NCBI GenBank assembly: GCA_018268675.1
Contig: JAFDWB010000081.1
Span: 1-55,840, forward strand
DNA from: Actinomycetota bacterium
Lineage (GTDB): Bacteria > Actinomycetota > Thermoleophilia > Solirubrobacterales > 70-9
Length of the DNA: 55,840 nt
Reading direction: 5' to 3'
Shown here: positions 26,816 through 35,394 of the stretch, piece after piece
Layout: the number at the start of each line of letters is the position of its first letter
Position numbering within the stretch: the first letter of the stretch is position 1
Notes under the pieces: generated by a model
What the model saw: only the letters and a program-made list of their open reading frames with translations
Databases searched by the model: none
Told to the model about the DNA's origin: nothing
Translations under genes and position numbers: made by a program

Positions 26816-27799
26816 ATGCCGGACACGTCCCCGATCGAGGTCAGGGGCCTGGTCAAGCGGTACGGCGACCTGGTCGCCGTCGACCAGGTCGACCTGACCG
26901 TCGAGGCCGGGGACGTCTTCGGCTACCTCGGCCCGAACGGGGCCGGGAAGACGACGTCGCTGCGGATGATGCTCGGGCTGATCCGCCCGAGCGCCGGGAC
27001 GGTGCGGCTGTTCGGACGCGACCCGCAGCTGAGCGTGAAGGCGCTCGAGGGCGTCGCCGGGTTCGTCGAAGCGCCGTCCTTCTACCCCTACCTCAGCGGG
27101 CGGGAGAACCTGCGCCTGTTCGCCGCCCTCGACGGCGGCGAGGCGGCGGCGCGGATCGAGGAGTCGCTCGCCACCGTCGGGCTCGCCGACCGTGCCAAGG
27201 ACCGCGTCGGCGGCTACTCGCACGGGATGCGCCAGCGGCTCGGGATCGCCGCCGCGCTGCTGCGCGAGCCGCGCCTGCTGATGCTCGACGAGCCGGCCAC
27301 CGGCCTCGACCCGGGCGGCATGCGCGACATGCGCGACCTGATCCGGCAGCTGTCGGCCTCGGGCATGACCGTGCTGCTCTCCAGCCACCTCCTCGCCGAG
27401 GTCGAAGAACTCTGCAACCGGGTCGCGATCGTGCGCTCCGGGCGGGTCGCCTACCAAGGGTCGCTGGCCGAGCTGCGGGCGCAGGCGGGGGAGAGCTACC
27501 GGCTGCGCAGCCCCGACGAAGAGCGCGCCCGGGCGGTCGCCGGCGCCCAGCCCGGGATCGCGGACGTCACCGCCGAGGACGGCGGGACCCGCTTCGCGGC
27601 GCGCGACGAGGAGGCGGTCGGGGCGCTGTCGCTGGCGCTGACCGAGGCGGGCGTGCCGATCCTCGAGCTCGCCCGCCGCCACGCGACCCTCGAGGACCTG
27701 TTCTTCAGCCTCACCGAGGGCGACACCGTGGTGGAGACGCGGCGGGCGTCCGCCGACGGCGGCGACCCCACGGCGCCCGCCCCCGTGGAGGCGGCGTGA
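26816..27799 (+). CDS. ABC transporter ATP-binding protein (ABC-2 exporter type)
   Basis: Predicted 327 aa. Walker A GPNGAGKTT near 40-48, signature YSHGMRQRL (variant of LSGGQ), Walker B LLMLDEPATGLD, and H-loop SSHLLAE. The C-terminal extension is of the type seen in DrrA/CcmA-like exporter ATPases. It overlaps the permease gene by GTGA. With the LolA-like protein and the two-component genes it forms one unit. Confidence 0.9.
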   Translation: MPDTSPIEVRGLVKRYGDLVAVDQVDLTVEAGDVFGYLGPNGAGKTTSLRMMLGLIRPSAGTVRLFGRDPQLSVKALEGVAGFVEAPSFYPYLSGRENLRLFAALDGGEAAARIEESLATVGLADRAKDRVGGYSHGMRQRLGIAAALLREPRLLMLDEPATGLDPGGMRDMRDLIRQLSASGMTVLLSSHLLAEVEELCNRVAIVRSGRVAYQGSLAELRAQAGESYRLRSPDEERARAVAGAQPGIADVTAEDGGTRFAARDEEAVGALSLALTEAGVPILELARRHATLEDLFFSLTEGDTVVETRRASADGGDPTAPAPVEAA

Positions 27800-28614
27800 A
27801 CCCCGGCGTCCTCACCATCTACCGCTGGGAGCTGCGCAAGCTGCGGGCGCAGAAGCGCACCTACCTCGGCCTCGGCGCGGCGGCGATCGTGCCGATCATC
27901 TTCGTCGTCGCGCTCGTCACCCAGGGCGGCCAGCCCAACGACGTCGCCTTCGGCCGTTACCTGCACGACACCGGCCTCGCCGTGCCGCTGGTGCTGCTGC
28001 TCTTCGGCTCGGTCTGGATGTTCCCGCTGATCACCGCGCTGGTCGCCGGGGACATCGTCGCCGCCGAGGACCGCCACGACACGCTGAAGACGATCCTCAC
28101 CCGCTCGGTCGAGCGCCAGCAGGTCTTCGCCGGCAAGGCGCTCGCCACCTTCACCTACGCGGTCCTCGTGATCGCGATCACCGGCGCCGTCGCGCTCGTC
28201 GCCGGCATCCTCGCCTCCGGCTTCAACTCGATCGTCAGCCTGTCCGGCACGCGTGTCTCGGCGACCGAAGGGCTCGGGCTGGTCGGGCTCAGCCTGTTCT
28301 TCTACCTCGTCCCGATCCTCGCGATCGCCTCGATCGGCCTGCTCCTCTCGACCGTCTTCCGCAACAGCGCCGCGGCGATCGTCGGCACGCTCATGTTCTC
28401 CCTGCTCGTCCAGCTGATCGGGATCCTGCCCGGGCTCGGCGCCCTCCACCCCTACCTGCTGAGCACCCAGTTCAGCGCCTGGCAGGGGTTCCTGCGCTCG
28501 CCGATCGACTGGACGCCGGTGATCCGCGCGCTCTGGGTCTGCGCCCTCTACGCGGCCCCGGCGCTCTTCGTCGCCATCCTGGTCTTCCTCCGCCGCGACG
28601 TCGCCGGCGACTGA
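27796..28614 (+). CDS. ABC-2 type permease
   Basis: Predicted 272 aa with six membrane segments: an early amphipathic region WELRKLRAQKRTYLGLG, then TM1 near 28-48, a central block with DRHDTLKTILTRSVERQQVF, the coupling segment of ABC-2 permeases, and four later helices. Partner of the ATPase encoded immediately upstream. Cargo unknown; drug, lipid or antimicrobial peptide export are all possible. Confidence 0.85.
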   Translation: MNPGVLTIYRWELRKLRAQKRTYLGLGAAAIVPIIFVVALVTQGGQPNDVAFGRYLHDTGLAVPLVLLLFGSVWMFPLITALVAGDIVAAEDRHDTLKTILTRSVERQQVFAGKALATFTYAVLVIAITGAVALVAGILASGFNSIVSLSGTRVSATEGLGLVGLSLFFYLVPILAIASIGLLLSTVFRNSAAAIVGTLMFSLLVQLIGILPGLGALHPYLLSTQFSAWQGFLRSPIDWTPVIRALWVCALYAAPALFVAILVFLRRDVAGD

Positions 28615-28618
28615 CGCC

Positions 28619-29281
28619 GTGACCGCGGAGCGGGTCTTGGTGGTGGAGGACGACGCCTCGGTGCGGCGGATGCTCGAGCGCACGCTCGGGGCGGAGGGCT
28701 TCGCGGTGACCGGGGCGGCGGACGGGGGCGCGGCGCTCGCCGCGGCGGAGGGGCAGGCGCCGGACCTGGTGGTGCTCGACGTGGCGATGCCGGGGATGGA
28801 CGGCTTCGAGGTCTGCCGGCGGCTCCGCGCCAAGGGCCTCACCGGCGGCATCCTGATGCTGACCGCCCGCGACTCGGTGGAGGACCGCGTGCGCGGGCTC
28901 GAGGCCGGGGCCGACGATTACGTGGTCAAGCCGTTCGCGATCGCCGAGGTCGTCGCCCGGATGCGGGCGCTGACCCGGCGCGGCTCCGATCGCTCGGAGC
29001 TGCTCGCTCACGGCGAGATCGTCCTCGACACCGTGCAGGGGACGGTGACGAGCGGCGGCGGCGCTCCGGTCGCGCTGACCACGCGCGAGGCGCAGCTGCT
29101 CGAGCTGCTGCTCCGCGACCCGCGCGCGGTGGTCTCCCGCGACGCCGCGATCGAGGCGATCTGGGGTGGCGCCGCGACCGACAACATCGTCGACCGCTAC
29201 GTGGCGCGGCTGCGGCGCAAGCTCGGCGACCCGGATTCGATCCGGACGGTGCGGGGGGTCGGCTTCATACTCGGCCCGTGA
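28619..29281 (+). CDS. OmpR-family response regulator (MprA-like)
   Basis: Predicted 220 aa, GTG start four bases after the permease. Receiver Asp 54 in VVLDVAMPGMDG, Lys in DDYVVKPFAIAE, winged helix with AIWGGAATDNIVDRYVARL and TVRGVGFIL. It overlaps the kinase gene by GTGA, so regulator and sensor are coupled to the exporter they presumably control. Confidence 0.92.
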   Translation: MTAERVLVVEDDASVRRMLERTLGAEGFAVTGAADGGAALAAAEGQAPDLVVLDVAMPGMDGFEVCRRLRAKGLTGGILMLTARDSVEDRVRGLEAGADDYVVKPFAIAEVVARMRALTRRGSDRSELLAHGEIVLDTVQGTVTSGGGAPVALTTREAQLLELLLRDPRAVVSRDAAIEAIWGGAATDNIVDRYVARLRRKLGDPDSIRTVRGVGFILGP

Positions 29282-30606
29282 GGGGCCGCAGTCTCAGCTT
29301 CCGTCTCGCGATCGCCTCTGTCGCGGCGGTAGCCCTCGCCGTGCTCGTCTTCGGCATCGCCGCGCGGATCGTCGTCACCGACCGGCTCAGCGCCTCGCTC
29401 GACGAAAGCCTGCGGCGGCGCGCCACCGACATCGCCCGCCTCGCCGTCTCGGCGCCGGCGCTGCTGCACTCGCCGGGGGCGCTCGAATCGCCGCTCTCCG
29501 GGCACCAGCTGAGCGTCGAGGTGCTCGACCGCGAAGGCGCGATCGTCGCCCGCTCCCTCTCGCTCGGGGCGAAGCTACTGCCGCCGACCCCGGCCACCGC
29601 GGCCGCGCAGCGCGGCGGCACCGGTTTCGCCGACGCGCGGCTCGACGGCGAATCGATCCGGATCTTCGCCGCGCCGATCGCCGATGCCGGCGGGCCGGCC
29701 GCGGGCGGCGTCGTGATCGTTGCGGGCAGTAACGCCGACATCGAATCGACCGAGCACCAGCTCGGCCTGCTGCTGATCCTCTGCGGGATCGGCGCGGTGA
29801 TCGTCGGCGGGGCGCTGGCCGCGTTCCTCACCCGCCGCGGCACCCGGCCGCTGCGCGACCTCACCTCCTCCGCGGCGAGGATCGCGCGCACCGAGGACCC
29901 GGCGGGGCGGATCGAGGAGGCGCGCGGGCCCGCCGAGGTGGAGGAGTTGGCGGCGACGCTCAACGCGATGCTCGAGTCCCTGGCCGCGGCGCGCGCCCGC
30001 GAACGGCGCTTCCTTGCCGACGCCAGCCACGAGCTGCGCACCCCCCTCACCAGCCTGCGCGGCAACGTCGACTTCGTCGCCCGCCACGGCGCCGACCCCG
30101 AGGTGATCGCCGATCTCGAAGCCGACGCCGCGCGCCTGGGCCGGCTGGTCGACGACCTTCTCGCCTTGGAGCGCCAGTCCGGCGCCGAGCGCCGCCCCGA
30201 GCCGGTCCGGCTCGACGAGCTGGTGCGCGACGCGGCCTCGGGGCGCGCCGGTGTCGTCCTCGAGTCCGACGGCCCGGTGACCGTGGACGCCGACCCCGAG
30301 GCGCTTGCCCGCGCGGTCGAGAACCTCCTCGACAACGCCGAACGCCACGGCCCCGCCGGCGGCGAGGTGCACCTGCGCCTCCGCCATGGCGCCTCCGAGG
30401 CCGAGGTCTCGGTCACCGACTCCGGCCCCGGCTTCGCTCCCGGCACCGAGGAGGCCGCCTTCGGCCGCTTCTGGCGCGGCGAGGGAGTCGACGCCCCCGG
30501 CTCGGGCCTCGGCCTCTCGATCGTCCGCGCCACCGCCGAGCGCCACGGCGGGCGAGCGTGGGCCGAGGGCTCGACCGTGACGATCGCGCTGCCGCTTGCC
30601 GGCTGA
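29278..30606 (+). CDS. Membrane sensor histidine kinase
   Basis: Predicted 442 aa. TM1 about 5-32, an extracytoplasmic sensor of about 130 residues, TM2 about 160-182, HAMP, then the phospho-acceptor in DASHELRTPL near residue 250. The N-box is ENLLDNAERHG, and the G-boxes are DSGPGFAPG and GSGLGLSIV. The architecture is that of MprB-like envelope-stress kinases. The upstream exported LolA-like protein could act as ligand sensor, which is inference. Confidence 0.92.
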   Translation: MRGRSLSFRLAIASVAAVALAVLVFGIAARIVVTDRLSASLDESLRRRATDIARLAVSAPALLHSPGALESPLSGHQLSVEVLDREGAIVARSLSLGAKLLPPTPATAAAQRGGTGFADARLDGESIRIFAAPIADAGGPAAGGVVIVAGSNADIESTEHQLGLLLILCGIGAVIVGGALAAFLTRRGTRPLRDLTSSAARIARTEDPAGRIEEARGPAEVEELAATLNAMLESLAAARARERRFLADASHELRTPLTSLRGNVDFVARHGADPEVIADLEADAARLGRLVDDLLALERQSGAERRPEPVRLDELVRDAASGRAGVVLESDGPVTVDADPEALARAVENLLDNAERHGPAGGEVHLRLRHGASEAEVSVTDSGPGFAPGTEEAAFGRFWRGEGVDAPGSGLGLSIVRATAERHGGRAWAEGSTVTIALPLAG

Positions 30607-30615
30607 CGCCCCGTC

Positions 30616-30668
30616 GGCGCGCCCGTCCCCCTCATCCTTCGGGCAGTTATAAGGGCGACGGGCGCGCC
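30616..30668 (+). repeat. Covarying hairpin, copy 1
   Basis: Perfect 12-bp outer stem GGCGCGCCCGTC/GACGGGCGCGCC, then CCCCT facing AGGG with a conserved C bulge. The loop region contains CTCATC and TTATAA. It matches 51449-51500 in layout, with two stem positions changed on both sides. Short distance after the kinase stop would allow a terminator role, but no U-run follows. Confidence 0.65.
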
Positions 30669-30700
30669 TCGGTCTGCGCTGGGATCAGGGAGCCCGGCCT

Positions 30701-30745
30701 TGCGGTGTGAGCTATCCGTCCATATGGCGGATTTCTCACACCGCA
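30701..30745 (+). repeat. Perfect 11-bp stem-loop TGCGGTGTGAG/CTCACACCGCA
   Basis: Perfect outer arms with an inner ATCCG/CGGAT stem and CATATG in the loop. It lies between the covarying hairpin and the long palindrome in the 324-base gap 30607-30930. No second copy was found in the window. Confidence 0.55.
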
Positions 30746-30786
30746 GGAGGAGACCCCCACCCGTGGTCAGGCGGGCCGGGGCCTGA

Positions 30787-30831
30787 TGCGTTCGCAGTTA
30801 TCTACAACTGTTGTGGCCAACTGCGAACGCA
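30787..30831 (+). repeat. Long palindrome with DnaA-box-like halves, copy 1
   Basis: Perfect 13-bp arms TGCGTTCGCAGTT/AACTGCGAACGCA around ATCTACAACTGTTGTGGCC. The central 37 bases are identical, in reverse orientation, to those at 51600-51636. Each half holds a 9-mer near the DnaA consensus (TTATCTACA and, on the other strand, TTGGCCACA). Confidence 0.75.
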
Positions 30832-30930
30832 CCGGCGTGCCGTCGTGCGGTGCGCGGGCCGAGCGTGCAACGGAATCACCGGCTAGGGCCGGTTCAGGGG
30901 GCGTTTAGGGCGGCCGCGGATCATCGGGGG

Positions 30931-31125
30931 ATGATCGATGTCGCGTTCTTGAGCGTCGGACAGCTGGTCGCGATCGTGCTGGCGGTGCCGGTGGCCGCGA
31001 TCCTGGTCGTGGCGCTGTTGATCGCGGTGGTCGCGATCGGGCTCGGCGTGGCCGCGCTCGCCAGCTGGGCTTTGACCCGGGCGAGCGCCGCGGTGCTCGG
31101 CGAGCCGGGCGAGATCTGGCGCTGA
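30931..31125 (+). CDS. Small single-span membrane protein
   Basis: Predicted 64 aa, ATG at 30931. One long hydrophobic stretch (about residues 8-46), possibly two helices, ending in a short polar tail GEPGEIWR. No family recognised and no cysteine. The reading frame is supported mainly by hydrophobic composition and clean start-stop limits. The ribosome site is weak (CGGGGG). It lies alone between a repeat-rich gap and a convergent transporter gene. Confidence 0.45.
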   Translation: MIDVAFLSVGQLVAIVLAVPVAAILVVALLIAVVAIGLGVAALASWALTRASAAVLGEPGEIWR

Positions 31126-31132
31126 GTCGCGC

Positions 31133-31984
31133 TCAGGACGCGCCGAGGCTGACCAGGACGACGGCGACGACGGCGGCGCCGAGGCCGACCTTCTGGTGAC
31201 GGGCCCAGCGCTCGTCGAGGAGGAGGCGGGCGAGGATCGCGGTGACGCCTGGGTAGAGGGAGGTGAGGACGGCGACGATCGCCAGCTCGCCGCCGTTCGT
31301 GGCGGCGAGGACGCCGAGGATGGCGAGTCCTCCGAGGAGTCCCGAGACGGCGGCCGTGCCGACCGCCGAGCGGGAGCGCGGCAGGCCGTCGGCGAGCAGC
31401 GACCACAGCGTGACCGGCGCCACGACGAGGAACGCGGCGGCGTCGGCGGCGGCGATCGGCCACGCGCCGGAGGCCGTCCCCGCTTCGTTGATCGCGATGA
31501 AGAAGACGCCGAACCCGATCCCGCCGAGCAGTCCCCAGATCGCGCCGTGGCCCTTGCCGGCCGCGCCGCCGCCGGGCTCCGACTGCCAGGAGACGAGGGC
31601 GATCGACGGGATCGCGATCAACACCCCGAGCGCCGCCGCGGTCGAGAGCGAGTTGCCGCGCAGGAGCCCGAAGCAGACCGGGATCACCGCGGTGAGGAGC
31701 CCCGAGAGCGTGGCGACGAGGCTCATCGTCCCGACCATCAGCCCGTAGTAGAGGAACCCGGCGCCGAACAGGTCGCCCAACCCGGCGATCGCGCCCCAGA
31801 AGAGGACGTTGCCGGTCGGCCCGTCGCCGGGGAAGAGGAGCACCGCGACACCCGCGCAGAGGACCCCGATTGCGAACCCGATCCCGATCACGAGGACGAC
31901 CCCGAGCCGCCGCCCCGCGATCCCGCCGAGGAAGTCCGCGGAACCGAACGAGAGCGCCGCCAGCATCGCGAGGACGACCGACAT
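31133..31984 (-). CDS. EamA/DMT-family transporter
   Basis: Predicted 283 aa with ten hydrophobic helices in two repeated halves (first starting MSVVLAMLAALSFGSADFLGG, second GLLGGIGFGVFFIAIN), the DMT arrangement of two five-helix EamA units. It probably moves a metabolite or amino acid. It diverges from the oxidoreductase gene at 32034 across the first regulon operator, so it may be co-controlled as the uptake or efflux partner. Confidence 0.85.
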   Translation of the reverse strand: MSVVLAMLAALSFGSADFLGGIAGRRLGVVLVIGIGFAIGVLCAGVAVLLFPGDGPTGNVLFWGAIAGLGDLFGAGFLYYGLMVGTMSLVATLSGLLTAVIPVCFGLLRGNSLSTAAALGVLIAIPSIALVSWQSEPGGGAAGKGHGAIWGLLGGIGFGVFFIAINEAGTASGAWPIAAADAAAFLVVAPVTLWSLLADGLPRSRSAVGTAAVSGLLGGLAILGVLAATNGGELAIVAVLTSLYPGVTAILARLLLDERWARHQKVGLGAAVVAVVLVSLGAS

Positions 31985-31998
31985 GGCGGCAGAGTCTA

Positions 31999-32027
31999 TT
32001 GATCACCGACCGATCGGTATGTAGGGT
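31999..32027 (+). promoter_or_regulatory. Regulon operator O1 and promoter of the 32034 gene
   Basis: TTGATC (31999-32004), 17 bases, TAGGGT (32022-32027). The operator TCACCGAC-CG-ATCGGTAT (32003-32020) fills the spacer. The start codon GTG lies seven bases after the -10, so the transcript should begin at or next to the start codon (leaderless). Confidence 0.65.
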
Positions 32028-32033
32028 GCGGGT

Positions 32034-32459
32034 GTGCCGCTCGACCCGCGGATCCAGGCTCTCCTCGAAGGCCCCAATCTCGCCCACGTGGCGATCGTGA
32101 TGCCGGACGGCTCCCCCCGCGTCGCCGCGGTCTGGATCGGGGTCGAGGACGGACGGGCGCTGTTCGTCAAGCGCGAGGCGACGGTCGAGGCGAGCGGCCT
32201 GCGCGCGGACCCGCGCCTCGCGATCTCGGTCGTCTCGGTCGAGAACCCCTACGAAGAGGCGCACATGCGGGGCCGCGTGGTCGAGTTCCGGGGCGAACCC
32301 GAGGCGCGCGCGTGGTCACAGGCCATCGCCCCTTCCTACCTCGGCCCGCAGCCCCACGACCCCGGCCCCGAACCTTTCGTCCTGCTCGTGGTCGAGATCG
32401 ATCACGCCGCCTTCCACCACTTTCTCGACGCAGTTACATACCGACGGGCCGGTTTGTAA
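32034..32459 (+). CDS. PPOX-class (Rv1155-like) F420/FMN-dependent oxidoreductase
   Basis: Predicted 141 aa, GTG start. The split-barrel pattern begins LLEGPNLAHVAIVMPDGSPRVAAVWIG and continues RADPRLAISVV and GRVVEF, as in the pyridoxamine oxidase-like F420 family. Typical length is 130-150. Its last codons and stop lie inside operator O2 of the next gene. A redox role in the flavin/F420 regulon is likely. The substrate is unknown. Confidence 0.8.
   Translation: MPLDPRIQALLEGPNLAHVAIVMPDGSPRVAAVWIGVEDGRALFVKREATVEASGLRADPRLAISVVSVENPYEEAHMRGRVVEFRGEPEARAWSQAIAPSYLGPQPHDPGPEPFVLLVVEIDHAAFHHFLDAVTYRRAGL
32438..32455 (+). promoter_or_regulatory. Regulon operator O2, upstream of the LLM gene at 32479
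   Basis: ATACCGAC-GG-GCCGGTTT, extended symmetric context TACAT...TTGTA. It overlaps the end of the preceding gene. A -10 TAGGGT lies at 32466-32471, eight bases before the GTG start, again predicting a leaderless message. No clear -35. Confidence 0.65.
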
Positions 32460-32478
32460 CTTTGCTAGGGTCTCCGCG

Positions 32479-33309
32479 GTGGAGTTCGGCATCGGGTACT
32501 ACCCCACCCACGACTCGCTCCCGCCGGCCGAGGTCGCGCGGATCGCCGAGCAGCGGGGCTACACCTCGCTCTTCTTCGCCGAGCACACGCATATCCCGGT
32601 CTCCTGCGGCGACGAGGTGCAGCGGCGGATCAGCCATCTGTACGAGCTCTTCGTCGCGATCATGTCGGCGGTCGGGGCGACCTCGCGCCTGCGCGTCGGC
32701 AGCGGCGTCTGCCTGGTCGGCGTCCGCGACCCGATCATCACCGCGAAGCAGGTCGCCTCGGTCGACGACCTCTCCGGCGGACGCTTCGAGTTCGGCGTCG
32801 GTGCCGGCTGGATCCGCGAGGAAATGCGCAACCACGGCACCGACCCGCGCACGCGCATGCGGCTGATCGGCGAGCGGGTCGCGGCGATGAAGGCGATCTG
32901 GGCCGCCGACGAGGCCGCCTTCGCGGGCGACTTCGTCAACTTCGACCCGCTCTGGTCGTGGCCGAAGCCGGTGCAGCGTCCACACCCGCCGATCCTGGTC
33001 GGCGGCAACGGCCCGAAGGTGGTCGAGCGGGTGCTCGAGTACGGCGACGCCTGGATGCCGAACCTGCTGCTCGACAAGGCCGGGGGCGACGACATCCTCG
33101 GCCGCGCCAAGGAGATGTGGGCCCGCGCCGAGCGGCCGATCGACCTCTTTGTGGTGCGCGCGCCCGCCGATCCCGCCGTCCTCGAGCAGCTCCGCGGCGG
33201 CGGCTGCAGGCGGGCGATCCACTGGCTCCAGTCGGGTGGACGCGACCAGGTCGAAGCCGCCCTGGATGCCTGGGACGGGGCGATCGCCGAGTTCACCGGC
33301 GAGGCCTGA
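32479..33309 (+). CDS. LLM-class F420-dependent oxidoreductase
   Basis: Predicted 276 aa, GTG start. Luciferase-like TIM barrel beginning MEFGIGYYPTHDSLPPAEVA, with FFAEHTHIPVS near 35 (the EHTHIP block of the TIGR03619 F420 group), SGGRFEFGVGAGW near 96-108 and PPILVGGNGPKVVERVLEYGDAW. It probably uses F420H2 rather than FMNH2. First of four luciferase-like enzymes in the regulon, separately promoted from O2. Confidence 0.85.
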   Translation: MEFGIGYYPTHDSLPPAEVARIAEQRGYTSLFFAEHTHIPVSCGDEVQRRISHLYELFVAIMSAVGATSRLRVGSGVCLVGVRDPIITAKQVASVDDLSGGRFEFGVGAGWIREEMRNHGTDPRTRMRLIGERVAAMKAIWAADEAAFAGDFVNFDPLWSWPKPVQRPHPPILVGGNGPKVVERVLEYGDAWMPNLLLDKAGGDDILGRAKEMWARAERPIDLFVVRAPADPAVLEQLRGGGCRRAIHWLQSGGRDQVEAALDAWDGAIAEFTGEA

Positions 33310-33363
33310 CGGTGGCGCCCGGCTGCCGCGAGGACCATCGGGCCGACAGCTTTCCGGATGGCA

Positions 33364-33412
33364 TTGACAAGGATGCGAAGACCTCTATAGTCTCATCAAA
33401 CCGACCGGTTTG
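33364..33412 (+). promoter_or_regulatory. Promoter and operator O3 of the ABC importer operon
   Basis: TTGACA (33364-33369), 16 bases, TATAGT (33386-33391), the best promoter in the window. CAAACCG-AC-CGGTTTG (33397-33412) follows, a palindrome with the same ACCG/CGGT half sites but two rather than six bases between them, placed over the expected transcription start. About 100 bases of leader remain before the first gene. Confidence 0.7.
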
Positions 33413-33505
33413 TATCTCGCCGTTGACGCGGGCTGAAGGCGCCCGGGACCGGAGGGAAGGGATGCGCCGGGCGGGAGCCCCCCACCTTAGGGAGACGATG
33501 GTCCG

Positions 33506-34459
33506 TTGAAAAAAATGATCCCGGTTCGACTCGCCTACGCGGCGCTGTCGCTGCTGGTCGTCTCGATCCTCGTCTTCGTCGCCACCCAGGCGCTCCCCGG
33601 CGACGCCGCTGTCGCCAAGCTCGGCAAAAACGCGACCCCGGAAGCGCTGGAAAGCTTCCGCAACCTCTACCACCTGAACGAATCGATGCCGGCCCAGTAC
33701 ATCCACTGGCTCGGCAACATCCTCCAGGGGGAACTGGGCAATTCGCTCGCCACCGGCGGCTCGGTCAGCACCTTGATCAGCCAGCACGTCGTGAACTCTC
33801 TGGTCCTCCTGCTCTTCACCGGGATCATCTCTATCCCGATCGCGATCGCGATCGGGATCTTCACCGCGATCCGCCGCGGCCGGGCCAGCGACCACGTCAC
33901 CTCGATCACCCTCCTGGTGGTCACCGCGCTGCCGGAATTCGTCCTCGGCGTCGCCCTGATCGTGCTGCTGGCGACCTCGATCTTCCACCTCTTCCCCGCC
34001 GTGTCACCGCTCGACCCCTCGCGGTCGGTCTTCAGCCAGCTCGAACTCACCGTGCTCCCGACCCTCACCCTGGTGCTCCTGGTCCTCCCCTACATCGCGC
34101 GGACGGTGCGCGCCTGCATGGTCGAGGCGCTCGACAGCGAGTACGTGTCGATGGCCCGCCTCAAGGGCATGCCGGAGCGCCGCGTCGTCCTCCGCCACGC
34201 GCTGCCGAACATCGCCGGCCCGACCTTCCAGGTGATCGCCCAGTCGCTCGCCTTCCTCGCCGGCGGCATCGTCGTGGTCGAGGCCGTCTTCCAGTACCCC
34301 GGCATCGGCGAGGCGTTCGTCTCCGCCGTGCAGAGTCGTGATCTGCCGGTGATCCAGGCGCTCGCCCTCCTCCTCGCCGCCTTCTACGTGATCGTCAACC
34401 TCTTCGCCGACGTCGGCACCGTGGCGATGACCCCGACCCTGCGGAAGGGGGCGCGCTGA
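33506..34459 (+). CDS. Oligopeptide-type ABC transporter permease (DppB-like)
   Basis: Predicted 317 aa. TTG start selected because AGGGAGA lies 10 bases upstream. ATG at 33515 is an alternative. Six membrane helices. The C-terminal EAA loop DSEYVSMARLKGMPERRVVLRHALPN contacts the ATPase. It forms the channel with the 34459 product. Glutamate codons change from only GAA in the first 180 codons to only GAG afterwards. Confidence 0.92.
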   Translation: MKKMIPVRLAYAALSLLVVSILVFVATQALPGDAAVAKLGKNATPEALESFRNLYHLNESMPAQYIHWLGNILQGELGNSLATGGSVSTLISQHVVNSLVLLLFTGIISIPIAIAIGIFTAIRRGRASDHVTSITLLVVTALPEFVLGVALIVLLATSIFHLFPAVSPLDPSRSVFSQLELTVLPTLTLVLLVLPYIARTVRACMVEALDSEYVSMARLKGMPERRVVLRHALPNIAGPTFQVIAQSLAFLAGGIVVVEAVFQYPGIGEAFVSAVQSRDLPVIQALALLLAAFYVIVNLFADVGTVAMTPTLRKGAR

Positions 34460-35394
34460 TGCAGATCGAGCCGACCGCCGAGGCGCCGGTCGTCCCCGCG
34501 CCGGTCGAGGAGGCGCCGCTGGCGCCGGTCAAGTCGCTCGCCGGCAAGGGCGGCTTCCGTGAACTTCTGCGCAACACCCTGCGCCTGCGCGAAGGCAAGA
34601 TCGGGCTCGCCCTCGTGCTCTTCGTCCTCGCGGTTGCCTTCCTCGGTCCCTTCTTCGCCCCGCACGACCCCTCCACCGTCATCGCCGCCCCTTACACCTC
34701 GCCGAACTCCAACGCCCTGCTCGGCACCGACAACCTCGGCCGCGACGTGCTCAGCCGCTTCCTCCACGGCGGCGCGGTCCTCCTCCTCCTCGCCTTCGCG
34801 GCGACCGTGGTCGGCGTCGGCACCGGCACCCTGCTCGGCCTCATCGCCGGCTACCGGCGCGGCTTCCGCGGCGAATTCATCATGCGCTCGCTGGACGTGG
34901 TGCTCTCCTTCCCGTCGCTGCTCCTGGCGTTGCTCTTCCTCTCGCTGCTCGGCCCGAAGCTGTGGCTGATCGTCCTCGTCGTCGCCGCCTCCCACACCCC
35001 CTACGTCGCCCGCGTGGTGGAGAGCTCCACCCTCGGCTTGACCGGGCGCGGCTTCGTCCGCTACACCGAGATGATCGGCCTCTCCCGCTGGCGGATCATG
35101 TCCGGCGAGATCCTGCCGAACATCCTCGCCCCGCTGACCGTCCAGTTCGGCCTCCGGCTCACCTACTCGATCGCGCTGATCGCCTCCCTTGCCTACCTCG
35201 GCTTCGGCCGCCCGGCGCCCGCGGTCGACTGGGGGATGATGATCAACGAGAACCAGGCGAACATCGTCGCCAGCCCGCTGCCGGTGGTGGTCCCGATCAT
35301 CGCCATCGCGATCATCACGATCGGCTCCAACCTGCTCACCGACGCCTTCGGCCGCGCCGGCGGCATCGATCTCGGAAGGGAAGGAGAGGCGTGA
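34459..35394 (+). CDS. Oligopeptide-type ABC transporter permease (DppC-like)
   Basis: Predicted 311 aa, ATG overlapping the previous stop. A Pro/Glu/Ala-rich cytosolic N-terminus (about 1-45) is longer than in DppC. Then TM1, the periplasmic block HDPSTVIAAPYTSPN with LLGTDNLGRDVLSRF (DppC/OppC hallmark), and the EAA loop GFVRYTEMIGLSRWRIMSGEILPN. It overlaps the ATPase gene by GTGA. Confidence 0.92.
   Translation: MQIEPTAEAPVVPAPVEEAPLAPVKSLAGKGGFRELLRNTLRLREGKIGLALVLFVLAVAFLGPFFAPHDPSTVIAAPYTSPNSNALLGTDNLGRDVLSRFLHGGAVLLLLAFAATVVGVGTGTLLGLIAGYRRGFRGEFIMRSLDVVLSFPSLLLALLFLSLLGPKLWLIVLVVAASHTPYVARVVESSTLGLTGRGFVRYTEMIGLSRWRIMSGEILPNILAPLTVQFGLRLTYSIALIASLAYLGFGRPAPAVDWGMMINENQANIVASPLPVVVPIIAIAIITIGSNLLTDAFGRAGGIDLGREGEA

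Noticed and set aside
30604-30930. CRISPR or tandem repeat array
   Set aside because: Palindromes are single, non-tandem and different from one another. No regular repeat-spacer pattern exists anywhere in the window.
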